Of a DNA stretch of 64,000 nucleotides, positions 8,862-17,723 are shown one piece after another (within the stretch, counting starts at the first letter, position 1; every line of letters starts with the position of its first letter). A program made the translations under genes and the position numbers. The notes under the pieces are model-generated. The model did no database searches. It saw only the letters and a list, made by a program, of their open reading frames with translations, and was not told where the DNA came from. Source of the stretch: Chitinophaga pinensis (GTDB lineage: Bacteria; Bacteroidota; Bacteroidia; UBA7662); contig CAMCHJ010000003.1 of the NCBI GenBank assembly GCA_945874665.1, positions 79,218 through 143,217 of the forward strand, in the 5' to 3' direction.

Positions 8862-9830
8862 TTAGTCGAATGATTGGTTGAGCATGGAGGCCTTTTGTAT
8901 AAGTAAATCGTATTGCTCAGGCGTAATGTCGTTATAAAAGAAGTTGACAGGATTAATTTTAGCACCTTCCTTAATCACTTCGTAATGCAAATGTGGTCCA
9001 GTGCTTTTGCCTGTATTACCTACATAGCCAATAACTTCGCCGCGCTTTACACTTTGTCCGTTTTGCACATTAAAGCGCGACATATGCGCATACAAGGTTT
9101 TGTAGCCAAAGCCATGGTCAATGATCACACAGTTGCCGTAACCGCGGTCCATGCGCATGATCGACGACACACGGCCATCGCCCGTGGCATAAATTTCAGT
9201 TCGCATGGGCGCTGTGAAGTCAATGCCCTCGTGCATCCTAATAGTTTTATAGATTGGGTCGATGCGGTAACCAAAGCCCGAGCCTAGGCGGTTTAAGTCG
9301 TTGTTTTTTATTGGTTGAATGGCAGGAATAGAGGCTAAAAGCTTAGCTTTATCTTTTACCATGCCCACCACTTCGTCGTAACTTTTACTCTGGATGTAAA
9401 GCTGTTTGGCGAGGGTATTGATGCGCGTGCTGGTTTCAATCATCAGCTGACTGTTCGTGAAGTTTTGCAAGTTTCGGTAGGAGACACCCGAAAATCCGGC
9501 GGTTCTAGTGGCTTCAGGAATTGGTTCGGCTTCAAAAACCACACGATAGATGTTGTCGTCGCGGTCTTGTAATTCCGTTAGCGCATTTTCGATGAGTTGC
9601 GTCTTGTCGTTGAGCAAATCGTATTGTAGCTCCAATTGATTGATTTCGCGCTTGAGCTGCTTCTCTTTTGGAGAATCGAGATAGGTATACGCAATGGCAA
9701 TAATGATAAATGCGAACACAGCTGTGGCTGATAAAAAGCCAAAAACGCTAAGAAATCGTTGCTTCAACGACAGCTCCACCTTTTCGTACTTCAGCTTTGC
9801 TGCATCGTAGTAATACTTTACTCTCGCCAT
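8862..9830 (-). CDS. M23-family metallopeptidase, membrane-anchored
   Basis: Cell-wall peptidase-type protein of 322 residues. A single membrane helix (about 28-48) follows a basic N terminus; a coiled coil (about 52-90) leads to a C-terminal LytM/M23 domain (about 185-300). The metal ligands of active M23 enzymes are present: H and D of HEGIDF, and HxH of HLHYEV, so catalytic activity is plausible. The expected product cuts peptide cross-links in periplasmic peptidoglycan. The MerR gene follows after 2 bases, so the two form an operon. A TAAATTTG element lies 59 bases upstream of the ATG in the 108-base gap shared with divergent alaS. Confidence 0.9.
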   Translation of the reverse strand: MARVKYYYDAAKLKYEKVELSLKQRFLSVFGFLSATAVFAFIIIAIAYTYLDSPKEKQLKREINQLELQYDLLNDKTQLIENALTELQDRDDNIYRVVFEAEPIPEATRTAGFSGVSYRNLQNFTNSQLMIETSTRINTLAKQLYIQSKSYDEVVGMVKDKAKLLASIPAIQPIKNNDLNRLGSGFGYRIDPIYKTIRMHEGIDFTAPMRTEIYATGDGRVSSIMRMDRGYGNCVIIDHGFGYKTLYAHMSRFNVQNGQSVKRGEVIGYVGNTGKSTGPHLHYEVIKEGAKINPVNFFYNDITPEQYDLLIQKASMLNQSFD

Positions 9831-9889
9831 GCTTACGTTTTTATCACTAATTTAGCGCCGCTGAAATTACAACAGCTTTGCAGCCTTTG

Positions 9890-9897
9890 CAAATTTA
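9890..9897 (-). promoter_or_regulatory. -7 element TAAATTTG for the M23 peptidase operon
   Basis: Exact TAnnTTTG match on the minus strand in the 108-base divergent gap between the M23 peptidase gene and alaS. It would give a leader of about 55 bases. I see no equally good element for alaS in the same gap. Confidence 0.4.
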
Positions 9898-9938
9898 GTT
9901 TCAGTCAAAAACACTATTAATCGGTATATCAGCCATTT

Positions 9939-12566
9939 ATGACAGCTAACGAGATCCGTAAACAATTCCTAGACTTCTTTGAGGAGCGTGGACATCAGAT
10001 CGCAAACCCAGCACCTATCGTGGTAAAGGGTGATTCTACCCTCATGTTTACCAATGCGGGCATGAATCAATTTAAAGAATTATTTCTCGGAAACCAGCCC
10101 GTTAAACACCCGCGTGTGGCCGACACGCAGCATTGTTTGCGGGTTTCGGGTAAGCACAATGACTTGGAGGATGTTGGTCACGACACCTACCACCATACGC
10201 TTTTTGAGATGCTCGGCAACTGGAGTTTTGGCGATTATTTTAAAACCGAAGCCATTGCTTGGGCTTGGGAATTGCTTACTGAGGTGTTTAAGTTGGATAA
10301 AGACCGTTTGTATGTGACTGTTTTTGAAGGAGATACCAAAGAAGGGCTGGCTTTTGACACCGATGCAAAAAACGAATGGTTGAAGTGGATTGCCGAGGAT
10401 CGCATTTTACTCGGTAATAAAAAGGATAACTTTTGGGAGATGGGTGAGCAGGGGCCTTGCGGACCGTGCTCTGAAATGCACATAGATTTACGTCCTGCCG
10501 CCGAAAGGGTAGCCGTATCCGGTGCTACTTTGGTTAACAACGACCACCCACAGGTAATTGAGGTTTGGAACCTCGTATTTATGGAATTCAATCGCAAGGC
10601 TGATGGCAGTTTAGAGAAGCTACCCGCCAAACATGTTGACACGGGTATGGGTTTTGAGCGCCTTTGTCGCGCCATAGCCGCTGCCAGCAGTAATTACGAC
10701 ACAGATGTGTTCCAACCCCTCATTCAGCAGTTGGAACGCCTCTCTGGCAAAAAATATGGCATCCATGAGGACACAGATGTTGCCTTTCGCGTAATTGCCG
10801 ACCACATCCGCGCCATTACCTTTGTAATTGCAGATGGACAATTGCCTTCCAATAACAAGGCAGGATACGTTTGTCGCCGCATTTTACGCCGCGCCATTCG
10901 CTACGGATATACATTTTTGGGCTTTGAAGAAGCGTTTATGTATCAATTGGTGCCTACACTCACGGAGCAAATGGGCGCGGTGTTTACACAGCTGGCTCCT
11001 CAGCAAGATTTTCTACAGCGCATTATCAAAGAAGAAGAAATTGCTTTTTTACGCACGTTAACAAACGGTTTGCGTCGCATCACGCAAGTGCAAAACGAGC
11101 TCAAAGCAGCTGGTCGTTCGCAGATTGATGGCGCAACAGCCTTCGAGTTATTCGATACTTACGGATTTCCGATAGATTTAACAGCGCTCATTGCCCGTGA
11201 AAACGGTTACAGCATCGACGAAGAAGGGTTCAAATCTGAAATGGAGGTGCAAAAAAACCGTTCACGCGAAGCAGCAAAAATTGATGCCGGCGATTGGGTT
11301 TTGGTTAGCGAAGAGCAGGAAGCCGTGCAGTTTGTAGGTTACGACCAATTGGAAGTGCAAACGCAAATTCAACGTTACAGGGCGGTAAAGTCTAAAAGCA
11401 AAGAAAGCTACCAAGTAGTGCTGCAAGAAACCCCGTTTTATGCTGAAAGCGGCGGACAAGTAGGCGACACGGGCATTTTGCGCGATAGTAATCAGCGCGA
11501 AATCAAGGTGCTGAACACCTTTAAAGAAAACAATCTCCTGGTGCATGAGCTGAGTGAGTTGCCGGTAAACCCTGCCGACACGTTCTTGGCATTGGTTAAC
11601 AGTGAGTTGCGCGCAGAAATTGCTTCAAACCACAGTGCAACGCATCTCCTACATGCCGCCTTGCGACACGTTTTGGGCCATCATGTAGAGCAAAAGGGCA
11701 GTTTGGTGAATGCGGATTACCTACGCTTTGACTTTTCGCATTTCGCTAAAATGAGCGATGCCGAGCTGGAAGCTGTAGAGCAGGAGGTGAATGCCCACAT
11801 TCGGGCTGCCATCAAGCTCGACGAGCGCCGTGCAGTGCCTATTGAAGAGGCAAAAGCTTTGGGTGCCATGGCGTTGTTTGGCGAAAAGTATGGCGACCAG
11901 GTACGTGTCATTACTTTTGACCCGAGTTATAGCGTCGAATTATGTGGCGGCACACATGTACACAATAGCGCACATATTGGCTTGTTTAAAATCACCAGTG
12001 AATCAAGCATTGCCACGGGCGTTCGCCGTATTGAAGCCATTACAGGAAAAACGGCTTTGAACTGGATGCAGCAGCAGTTAAATCAACTGCAAGAAGTAAA
12101 AGATTTGTTGAAAAACCCCAAGGATTTAACTACGCAAGTCCAAAAGTTACTTGAGGAAAGTAATGCACTTCGAAAAGAAATTGAAAACCTCGAGCAAGTT
12201 CAAATAAATGAGCTAGCAGCTAATTTGGCAGGTCAGTTTATCGCCTCTGGACAAGCCATGGTACTGGCCAAACGAGTCGACGTACGTTCTGCGGAAGGCT
12301 TAAAAAAGCTAGCTTCTGAACTGCGTAAGCAACATGCGAATGGTTATGTAGTTTTAGGAGCAGTCGTTAGCGAAAAACCACAATTGGTAGTCGCTATTGG
12401 AGATGCCCTCGTAGCTTCCGCAAAGCTCAATGCAGGAAACATTGTTCGGGAGGCTGCCAAGTTGATGCAGGGTGGCGGAGGAGGTCAGCCGTTTTTGGCA
12501 ACGGCTGGTGGCTCAGAACTTGGAGGTCTCGCCGCTGCCATTGAAGCAGCAAAAAATAGTATTTAA
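9939..12566 (+). CDS. alaS: Alanyl-tRNA synthetase
   Basis: Charges tRNA-Ala and edits mischarged Ser/Gly. The 875-residue protein has the usual order: class II catalytic core (1-~450, beginning TANEIRKQFLDFFEERGH), editing domain with zinc-binding HSATHLLH (about 565-572) and CGGTHV (about 668-673), then a C-terminal coiled and C-Ala domain ending with the Gly-rich GGGGGQPFLATAGG stretch. All editing ligands are present. The stop is 1 base before the gatB ATG, so alaS and gatB are very likely cotranscribed. It is divergent from the M23 peptidase operon. Confidence 0.97.
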   Translation: MTANEIRKQFLDFFEERGHQIANPAPIVVKGDSTLMFTNAGMNQFKELFLGNQPVKHPRVADTQHCLRVSGKHNDLEDVGHDTYHHTLFEMLGNWSFGDYFKTEAIAWAWELLTEVFKLDKDRLYVTVFEGDTKEGLAFDTDAKNEWLKWIAEDRILLGNKKDNFWEMGEQGPCGPCSEMHIDLRPAAERVAVSGATLVNNDHPQVIEVWNLVFMEFNRKADGSLEKLPAKHVDTGMGFERLCRAIAAASSNYDTDVFQPLIQQLERLSGKKYGIHEDTDVAFRVIADHIRAITFVIADGQLPSNNKAGYVCRRILRRAIRYGYTFLGFEEAFMYQLVPTLTEQMGAVFTQLAPQQDFLQRIIKEEEIAFLRTLTNGLRRITQVQNELKAAGRSQIDGATAFELFDTYGFPIDLTALIARENGYSIDEEGFKSEMEVQKNRSREAAKIDAGDWVLVSEEQEAVQFVGYDQLEVQTQIQRYRAVKSKSKESYQVVLQETPFYAESGGQVGDTGILRDSNQREIKVLNTFKENNLLVHELSELPVNPADTFLALVNSELRAEIASNHSATHLLHAALRHVLGHHVEQKGSLVNADYLRFDFSHFAKMSDAELEAVEQEVNAHIRAAIKLDERRAVPIEEAKALGAMALFGEKYGDQVRVITFDPSYSVELCGGTHVHNSAHIGLFKITSESSIATGVRRIEAITGKTALNWMQQQLNQLQEVKDLLKNPKDLTTQVQKLLEESNALRKEIENLEQVQINELAANLAGQFIASGQAMVLAKRVDVRSAEGLKKLASELRKQHANGYVVLGAVVSEKPQLVVAIGDALVASAKLNAGNIVREAAKLMQGGGGGQPFLATAGGSELGGLAAAIEAAKNSI

Positions 12567-12567
12567 C

Positions 12568-14025
12568 ATGGAAAACACGATATACGATCTATATGAATTA
12601 GTTGTGGGCTTGGAAGTACATGCCCAGCTGAATACGCATTCTAAAGCCTTTTCGTCTGATTCAGCGGCTTATGGCGCAGCACCCAACACACAGGTGAGTC
12701 CAATTTCGTTGGGTCACCCTGGCACCTTGCCTAAGCTCAATGAGCGTGCTTTAGAGTTTGGGGTAAAGCTAGGCTTGGCCATGAATTGTGAAATCCGACG
12801 CTGGAATGAGTTTGCGCGTAAAAATTACTTTTATGCCGACTTGCCAAAAGGCTATCAAATTACCCAACACACCACGCCCATTTGTTACAATGGCTGGGTA
12901 GATGTGCGTCACGATGATGGTACCAAAAACCGCATTGGCATCACCCGCATCCACATGGAAGAAGATGCAGGCAAGAGCATGCACGACCAGGATGCCTTTG
13001 ACTCGCTAATTGACCTGAACCGCTGTGGCGTGCCTCTGCTCGAGATTGTAAGCGAACCTGACATGCGTACGCCGCGTGAAGCCTATTTGTACCTCACCGA
13101 GGTACGTCAGCTGGTACGCTACCTCGATATTTGCGATGGCAATATGGAAGAAGGCAGTCTGCGTTGTGATGCCAACATCAGCGTGCGCAAAAAAGGAGCT
13201 CCTGAATTTGGTGTGAAAGTCGAAGTGAAAAACATGAACTCCATTCGCAATGTGCAACGCGCCATTGAGCACGAGTTTAAACGCCAAATTGATATGTTGG
13301 AGCGGGGAGAGACCATTTTCAGCGAAACCCGCAGTTTTGATGCGGTAAATGGCACCACTTTCGCACTGCGTTCGAAAGAACTCGCCAACGATTACCGCTA
13401 CTTTACAGAACCCGATTTGCAGCCAGTTATTGTTGAACCCAGTTACATTGAACACGTACGCAATGACATGCCCTTGTTGCCAGCACAATTGATTGAGCGC
13501 TTCATCAACGACTACGGTTTAAATGAATATGATGCTTCCGTACTTACCGATAACCGTGAAGTGGCACTTTACTTCAATGAACTTACTAACCTCACAACCA
13601 ATTATAAACAAGCAGCGAATTGGGTAATGGGACCGGTAAAATCATGGATCAATGCAGAGGCCCAAAGCATGGAGGCGTTCCCGCTATCTGGTCAACAAAT
13701 TGCGGCCTTAATTGCTTTGATAGATGATGGCATAGTGAGCAACAGCGTTGCTACCCAAAAGCTTTTCCCAGCCATGCTCGAAAACCCTGTGGCCATGCCA
13801 ATCGACTTAGCGAAGTCAATGAACCTGGTGCAGGAACGAAATGCCGACGAATTACGAATGCACGTAGAGGCTGTGCTGGCCGCTTGGCCCGACAAAGTAG
13901 CGGAATTTAAAGCTGGCAAAAAAGGGGTGCTTGGCATGTTTATGGGCGATGTAATGAAGCGTACCCAAGGCAAAGCTGATCCAAAAATGACCAGTCAACT
14001 TTTAAATGAAATTTTATCCAATTAA
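12568..14025 (+). CDS. gatB: Asp-tRNA(Asn)/Glu-tRNA(Gln) amidotransferase subunit B
   Basis: Subunit B of the GatCAB complex, which phosphorylates and amidates mischarged Glu-tRNA-Gln or Asp-tRNA-Asn. The 485-residue protein starts with the family pattern YELVVGLEVHAQL (8-20), carries the LLEIVSEPDMRTPREA signature (about 150-165) and ends in a YqeY-like tRNA-binding tail (about 410-485). The ATG at 12568 gives this standard N terminus; an open upstream extension runs only inside alaS. gatA and gatC are not in the window, as often happens in Bacteroidota. The next gene follows after 3 bases. Confidence 0.96.
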   Translation: MENTIYDLYELVVGLEVHAQLNTHSKAFSSDSAAYGAAPNTQVSPISLGHPGTLPKLNERALEFGVKLGLAMNCEIRRWNEFARKNYFYADLPKGYQITQHTTPICYNGWVDVRHDDGTKNRIGITRIHMEEDAGKSMHDQDAFDSLIDLNRCGVPLLEIVSEPDMRTPREAYLYLTEVRQLVRYLDICDGNMEEGSLRCDANISVRKKGAPEFGVKVEVKNMNSIRNVQRAIEHEFKRQIDMLERGETIFSETRSFDAVNGTTFALRSKELANDYRYFTEPDLQPVIVEPSYIEHVRNDMPLLPAQLIERFINDYGLNEYDASVLTDNREVALYFNELTNLTTNYKQAANWVMGPVKSWINAEAQSMEAFPLSGQQIAALIALIDDGIVSNSVATQKLFPAMLENPVAMPIDLAKSMNLVQERNADELRMHVEAVLAAWPDKVAEFKAGKKGVLGMFMGDVMKRTQGKADPKMTSQLLNEILSN

Positions 14026-14028
14026 CAT

Positions 14029-15156
14029 ATGCGTATTTTAAGCATCCTGCTAACCACGATGTTAGCCTTAACAGCTTGTAATCAAGCTCCAAAAGACCGT
14101 TTTACCATCGAAGGCACCATTACAGGCGGTGCAGGTGAAGTAGTTAAAATGATTGAATTTACGCTGGAAGATGCCGTAACGGTAGATTCGGCAATTCTGG
14201 CTGAAGATGGTAGTTTCAGCATCACCTCCAGCAACACCGAGCCAACGGTTTATATGCTGAGCTTATCTAATGCGGGTTTAATTCCTGTTTTAGTCGAAAA
14301 TGGTGATGTGGTAAAAATCAACACAACAGCAGAGCAGTATATAAATGATGCCAAGGTAGAAGGCTCAACCGCAACTACCGAACTGATTGAATATTTCAAA
14401 CAATTCAACAGCTTTCAGGAGCGGGTGGCTGCCTTAAATGAGGAGTTGATGCCTTTTGCTGAAGCACCCGATTTTGAACAAAAGCGTGCAGAGGCACAAG
14501 AGAAGTACAAAACATATGAAGCATCCCAGAAAAAGTATGTTAAAGGCTTTATTGATGGTAATAAAAACGGCGTTGTGCCCGTATTTGCGTCTTTGTACGC
14601 CGCCAATTTTATCTCGCCAGAATCAGATTTTGATTGGTTTTTTAGTCTTTTAAATCGCTTCAAAGAAGAAAATCCCAGCAGCAAATACACCGCTTGGTTT
14701 ACCAAGTTTGTAGAGCCATACACCAATTTGACGGCTTTGCAACCGGGTAAAATGGCACCAGACTTCAAATTACCTACTCCTGACGGCGATAGTATAGCAC
14801 TAAGTGACTACCGCGGAAAGTATGTATTGGTTGATTTTTGGGCATCTTGGTGCGGCCCTTGTCGCCAAGAGAATCCTAATATCGTACGCATGTACAATCG
14901 TTTTAAAGGCAAAAACTTCGAGATTTTGGGCGTTTCGCTTGACAAAGAGCGCGCTGGTTGGGTAAAAGCCATTGCCGACGATCAATTGACTTGGAAGCAA
15001 GTGAGCGACCTCAAGTTTTGGGATTCTATTGTGACCGGTTTATATGCCATTCAGTCAATACCAGCTACTTTATTAGTCGATCCCGATGGCAAAATCATCG
15101 CCCGCAATCTGCGAGGTCCGGAACTTGAAGAAAAAATCGCTAGTTTGCTGCAATAA
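14029..15156 (+). CDS. TlpA-like thiol-disulfide oxidoreductase, lipoprotein (DUF4369 + thioredoxin)
   Basis: Predicted periplasmic lipoprotein of 375 residues. A signal sequence ends in a lipobox (LALTAC, Cys16); residues about 24-120 resemble the DUF4369 beta-rich domain found before thioredoxin domains in Bacteroidota; residues about 240-375 form an AhpC/TSA-Redoxin thioredoxin fold with active site WCGPC (W274, C275-C278) and a cis-proline in SIPATLL (about 345). The role is probably reduction of periplasmic or membrane-exposed disulfides (TlpA/ResA-like), exact partners unknown. It starts 3 bases after gatB, so it may be the last gene of the alaS-gatB operon, an unusual but probably only positional link. 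Confidence 0.88.
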   Translation: MRILSILLTTMLALTACNQAPKDRFTIEGTITGGAGEVVKMIEFTLEDAVTVDSAILAEDGSFSITSSNTEPTVYMLSLSNAGLIPVLVENGDVVKINTTAEQYINDAKVEGSTATTELIEYFKQFNSFQERVAALNEELMPFAEAPDFEQKRAEAQEKYKTYEASQKKYVKGFIDGNKNGVVPVFASLYAANFISPESDFDWFFSLLNRFKEENPSSKYTAWFTKFVEPYTNLTALQPGKMAPDFKLPTPDGDSIALSDYRGKYVLVDFWASWCGPCRQENPNIVRMYNRFKGKNFEILGVSLDKERAGWVKAIADDQLTWKQVSDLKFWDSIVTGLYAIQSIPATLLVDPDGKIIARNLRGPELEEKIASLLQ

Positions 15157-15164
15157 AGAAGATC

Positions 15165-15212
15165 GCGTTGCTTGTTTTTTGAATTAATAATAACTTAACA
15201 GCCGAGCAACGC
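15165..15212. repeat. 8-bp inverted repeat between the TlpA-like and response regulator genes
   Basis: GCGTTGCT (15165-15172) and AGCAACGC (15205-15212) are perfect inverted copies, separated by 32 AT-rich bases. With its long loop it is a poor intrinsic terminator by itself; it could close a larger RNA structure or be an operator in the leader of the two-component operon that starts at 15256. Confidence 0.35.
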
Positions 15213-15255
15213 TTTCACAACAAAATAGTCATTTACTTTGACCTAAATTTAATGT

Positions 15256-15945
15256 ATGAGCACCACCAAGTACAAAATTCTTGCGGTTGACGATGAGCCC
15301 GATATCCTCGAAATCATTGCGTACAACCTCAACAAAGAAGGTTATGAGGTGCTCACAGCCAGCAACGGCGCTGATGCCATCAAAATCGCCAGGGATGCCA
15401 AGCCTGATTTAATCATCCTCGACATCATGATGCCCAAAATGGATGGTATTGAAACATGCCGCCAGCTCCGTGAAATCGAAAAGCTTAAATCAACCTTTAT
15501 CGTGTTTTTAACTGCACGGGATGAGGAATTTGTAGAAATAATGGGCTTTAATGCCGGTGCCGACGATTACATTTCTAAGCCCATCAAGCCCCGCGCTTTA
15601 CTAAGCCGTATCAATGCCATTTTACGCAGAGGCGGAAGTAAAGAGGAAGGACAGCAACCTAAAATTGAAGCTAATGGACTCATTATCGACCGTGAAACTT
15701 ACATTGTTTACAAGGGAGCTGAGCAAATTTCACTGGCCAAAAAGGAGTTTGAATTATTGTATTTACTGGCAAGTAAACCAGGCAAAGTGTTTTCGCGCGA
15801 TATGATTTTAGAACAAATTTGGGGCAATGACGTGGTGGTAATCAATCGCACCATCGACGTACACATCCGCAAATTGCGCGAAAAAGTAGGTGAAGACTTC
15901 ATCGTTACGATCAAGGGTGTAGGTTATAAGTTTGGCGTGGAGTGA
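15256..15945 (+). CDS. Response regulator, OmpR/PhoB family
   Basis: DNA-binding response regulator of 229 residues. Receiver domain 1-~122 with acidic pocket D12-D13, phosphoacceptor D56 (ILDIMMPKMDG) and the conserved lysine in YISKP (about 107); winged-helix trans_reg_C domain about 130-228 ending in VRG-type loop IKGVGYKFG. It overlaps the sensor kinase start by 4 bases (GTGA), so the pair is translationally coupled. Family resemblance is to PhoB/RprY; phosphate control is not demonstrated by anything else in the neighbourhood (no pst genes). Confidence 0.93.
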   Translation: MSTTKYKILAVDDEPDILEIIAYNLNKEGYEVLTASNGADAIKIARDAKPDLIILDIMMPKMDGIETCRQLREIEKLKSTFIVFLTARDEEFVEIMGFNAGADDYISKPIKPRALLSRINAILRRGGSKEEGQQPKIEANGLIIDRETYIVYKGAEQISLAKKEFELLYLLASKPGKVFSRDMILEQIWGNDVVVINRTIDVHIRKLREKVGEDFIVTIKGVGYKFGVE

Positions 15946-16979
15946 AAAATCCAACTCCTGCAGCCATTTCCTTTTTGGCGGCACTCCTTATCAGTTTGAT
16001 TTTGTTGCCTGGTGCTTGGTTATTGGGCATCCGAGATTGGCGCTTACTGTTGTGGTTTGTCCTTGGTTTCATTGTGACTTATGCTGTGGTTTTGGCAGCT
16101 GTTAAGCACTTCATTTACCGCAAAATCAAGCTCATCTACAAAATCATTTATACGCTCAAATCCAGTAAGTTTAACCAGGTTGTGAGCGATAAGCTGAGCG
16201 AGGATCCTTTGGGTGAAGTAATGCGCGAAGTGCAAAGCTGGGCCCGTGAAAAAGGAGGGGAGATGGACCAAGTACAAGTAATGGAAACTTACCGCAAGGA
16301 ATTTCTTGGTAATGTGTCACATGAGCTCAAAACGCCTATTTTCAACATTCAAGGCTATATTCATTCGCTTTTAGATGGCGAACTCGATGACAAAGAACTA
16401 ACGCGACATTTTCTCAACAAAGCCGCCAAAAGCGCCGATCGGATGGAGCATTTGGTAAAAGATTTACTGTCTATTTCTGAACTAGAAAGCGGCTCTGATA
16501 AGATCGATTTAGAAACCTTTGAGATCTACGAGCTCATCCAAGACATCATTGAATCCTTAGAATTTAAGGCACGAGAAAAAGACATCAGCTTGGGATTCAA
16601 GCAGGGTTGTAATCCACCGTTTTTTGTGCGTGCCGACAAAAAGAAAATCCGACAGGTTTTTGTAAACCTCGTTACCAATTCTATTAAATACGGGAAGCCT
16701 GGCACACAAACCCTCATTGGCTTGTACGATATGGACTATAACTACCTCATTGAAGTTTCTGACCATGGTATCGGCATCGAAGAAGAGCATTTAAGTCGCT
16801 TATTCGAACGGTTTTACCGTGTAGACAAAGCCCGTGCTCGGGATGAAGGAGGCACCGGATTAGGTTTAGCCATTGTAAAACACATCATTGAAGCCCATAA
16901 TCAAACCATCAATGTGCGTTCCACACCAGGAATTGGAAGTACTTTTGGGGTAACCTTATCGAAAGCGCTGGATAAGTGA
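15942..16979 (+). CDS. Sensor histidine kinase, PhoR-like
   Basis: Membrane sensor kinase of 345 residues starting with GTG inside the stop of the response regulator gene. Two adjacent membrane helices (about 8-26 and 31-50) with almost no periplasmic loop imply that it senses through the membrane or a partner rather than with an extracellular domain. HisKA phosphoacceptor H127 is in NVSHELKTPIFNIQGY; the ATPase domain shows N box FVNLVTNSIKYGKPG (about 243-257), G1 SDHGIGIEE, and G2 GGTGLGLAIVKHI. It is the cognate partner of the regulator just upstream. The signal is unknown. Confidence 0.93.
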   Translation: MKNPTPAAISFLAALLISLILLPGAWLLGIRDWRLLLWFVLGFIVTYAVVLAAVKHFIYRKIKLIYKIIYTLKSSKFNQVVSDKLSEDPLGEVMREVQSWAREKGGEMDQVQVMETYRKEFLGNVSHELKTPIFNIQGYIHSLLDGELDDKELTRHFLNKAAKSADRMEHLVKDLLSISELESGSDKIDLETFEIYELIQDIIESLEFKAREKDISLGFKQGCNPPFFVRADKKKIRQVFVNLVTNSIKYGKPGTQTLIGLYDMDYNYLIEVSDHGIGIEEEHLSRLFERFYRVDKARARDEGGTGLGLAIVKHIIEAHNQTINVRSTPGIGSTFGVTLSKALDK

Positions 16980-16989
16980 TGCAATGCCG

Positions 16990-16997
16990 TATTTTTG
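16990..16997 (+). promoter_or_regulatory. -7 element TATTTTTG, 4 bases from the RluA-family ATG
   Basis: Exact TAnnTTTG match, followed by CGGA and then the ATG at 17002. If used, the mRNA would begin at or just before the start codon. It also lies downstream of the alternative ATG at 16984, which argues for the 17002 start. Confidence 0.45.
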
Positions 16998-17001
16998 CGG
17001 A

Positions 17002-17721
17002 ATGAAAAAAGTACAGTTTACCGATCTGATCTTGTTTGAAAACGATCAGGTGGTTGTGGTAAACAAACCGCCAATGCTCAGTTCCCTCGACGAGCGCTTT
17101 GCTGATGCACCCTCTTTGCTTCGTTTGGCCAAAAGCCATCATCCCGACTTGCGGCTGTGCCACCGTTTGGACAAAGAAACCTCGGGAGCACTCATTTTAG
17201 CCAAAAACGATGCTGCATACCGTTTTATATCCATGGAATTTGAACACCGCAGGGTGCTCAAAAAATACCATGCCATCGTAGAAGGCCTCCATCAATTTGA
17301 TATGGAAGAAGTTGATATGCCGATTGGGCCTTTCCGCAATGGACTCATGAAAATAGATTTTGGCGGCGGTAAGGAGGCCTTGACGTATTTTAAGTCCATT
17401 GCCTATTTCCGCCACTTTACCCTTGTAGAATGCACGCCAATTACCGGTCGCACGCACCAGATTCGTGTGCATTTGGCAGCCCGTAAGGCAGTAATTACCA
17501 ACGACATTGCCTATGGCGGTAAGCCACCCATGCTTTCTAATTTCAAGCGTAACTACAACCTGGGTAAGTTCGACGAAGAGCGTCCGCTGATTGGCCGCTT
17601 GGCGCTGCACGCCCATTCAGTTACCTTTCGTTATGCCGAAGACCAAGAAGTAACAGCCACGGCAGCCTATGCGCCAGATTTTGGTGTCTTGCTTAAGCAA
17701 CTCGAAAAATACGATAGCTAA
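17002..17721 (+). CDS. RluA-family pseudouridine synthase
   Basis: Converts uridine to pseudouridine in rRNA or tRNA. With the start at 17002 the protein has 239 residues; catalytic D57 lies in HRLDKETSG, the RluA/RluD signature, and the RTHQIRVHLA motif (about 155-164) follows. There is no S4 domain at the N terminus, so it resembles the short RluA/TruC type more than RluD. An ATG at 16984 would add six residues, but it is upstream of a -7 element, so 17002 is preferred. The next gene begins 2 bases after the stop. The modified position cannot be told from sequence. Confidence 0.88.
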   Translation: MKKVQFTDLILFENDQVVVVNKPPMLSSLDERFADAPSLLRLAKSHHPDLRLCHRLDKETSGALILAKNDAAYRFISMEFEHRRVLKKYHAIVEGLHQFDMEEVDMPIGPFRNGLMKIDFGGGKEALTYFKSIAYFRHFTLVECTPITGRTHQIRVHLAARKAVITNDIAYGGKPPMLSNFKRNYNLGKFDEERPLIGRLALHAHSVTFRYAEDQEVTATAAYAPDFGVLLKQLEKYDS

Positions 17722-17723
17722 GT

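Noticed and set aside
13006..13488. 160-codon minus-strand frame within gatB
   Set aside because: Fully covered by a well-conserved gene on the other strand, with no promoter or family resemblance.
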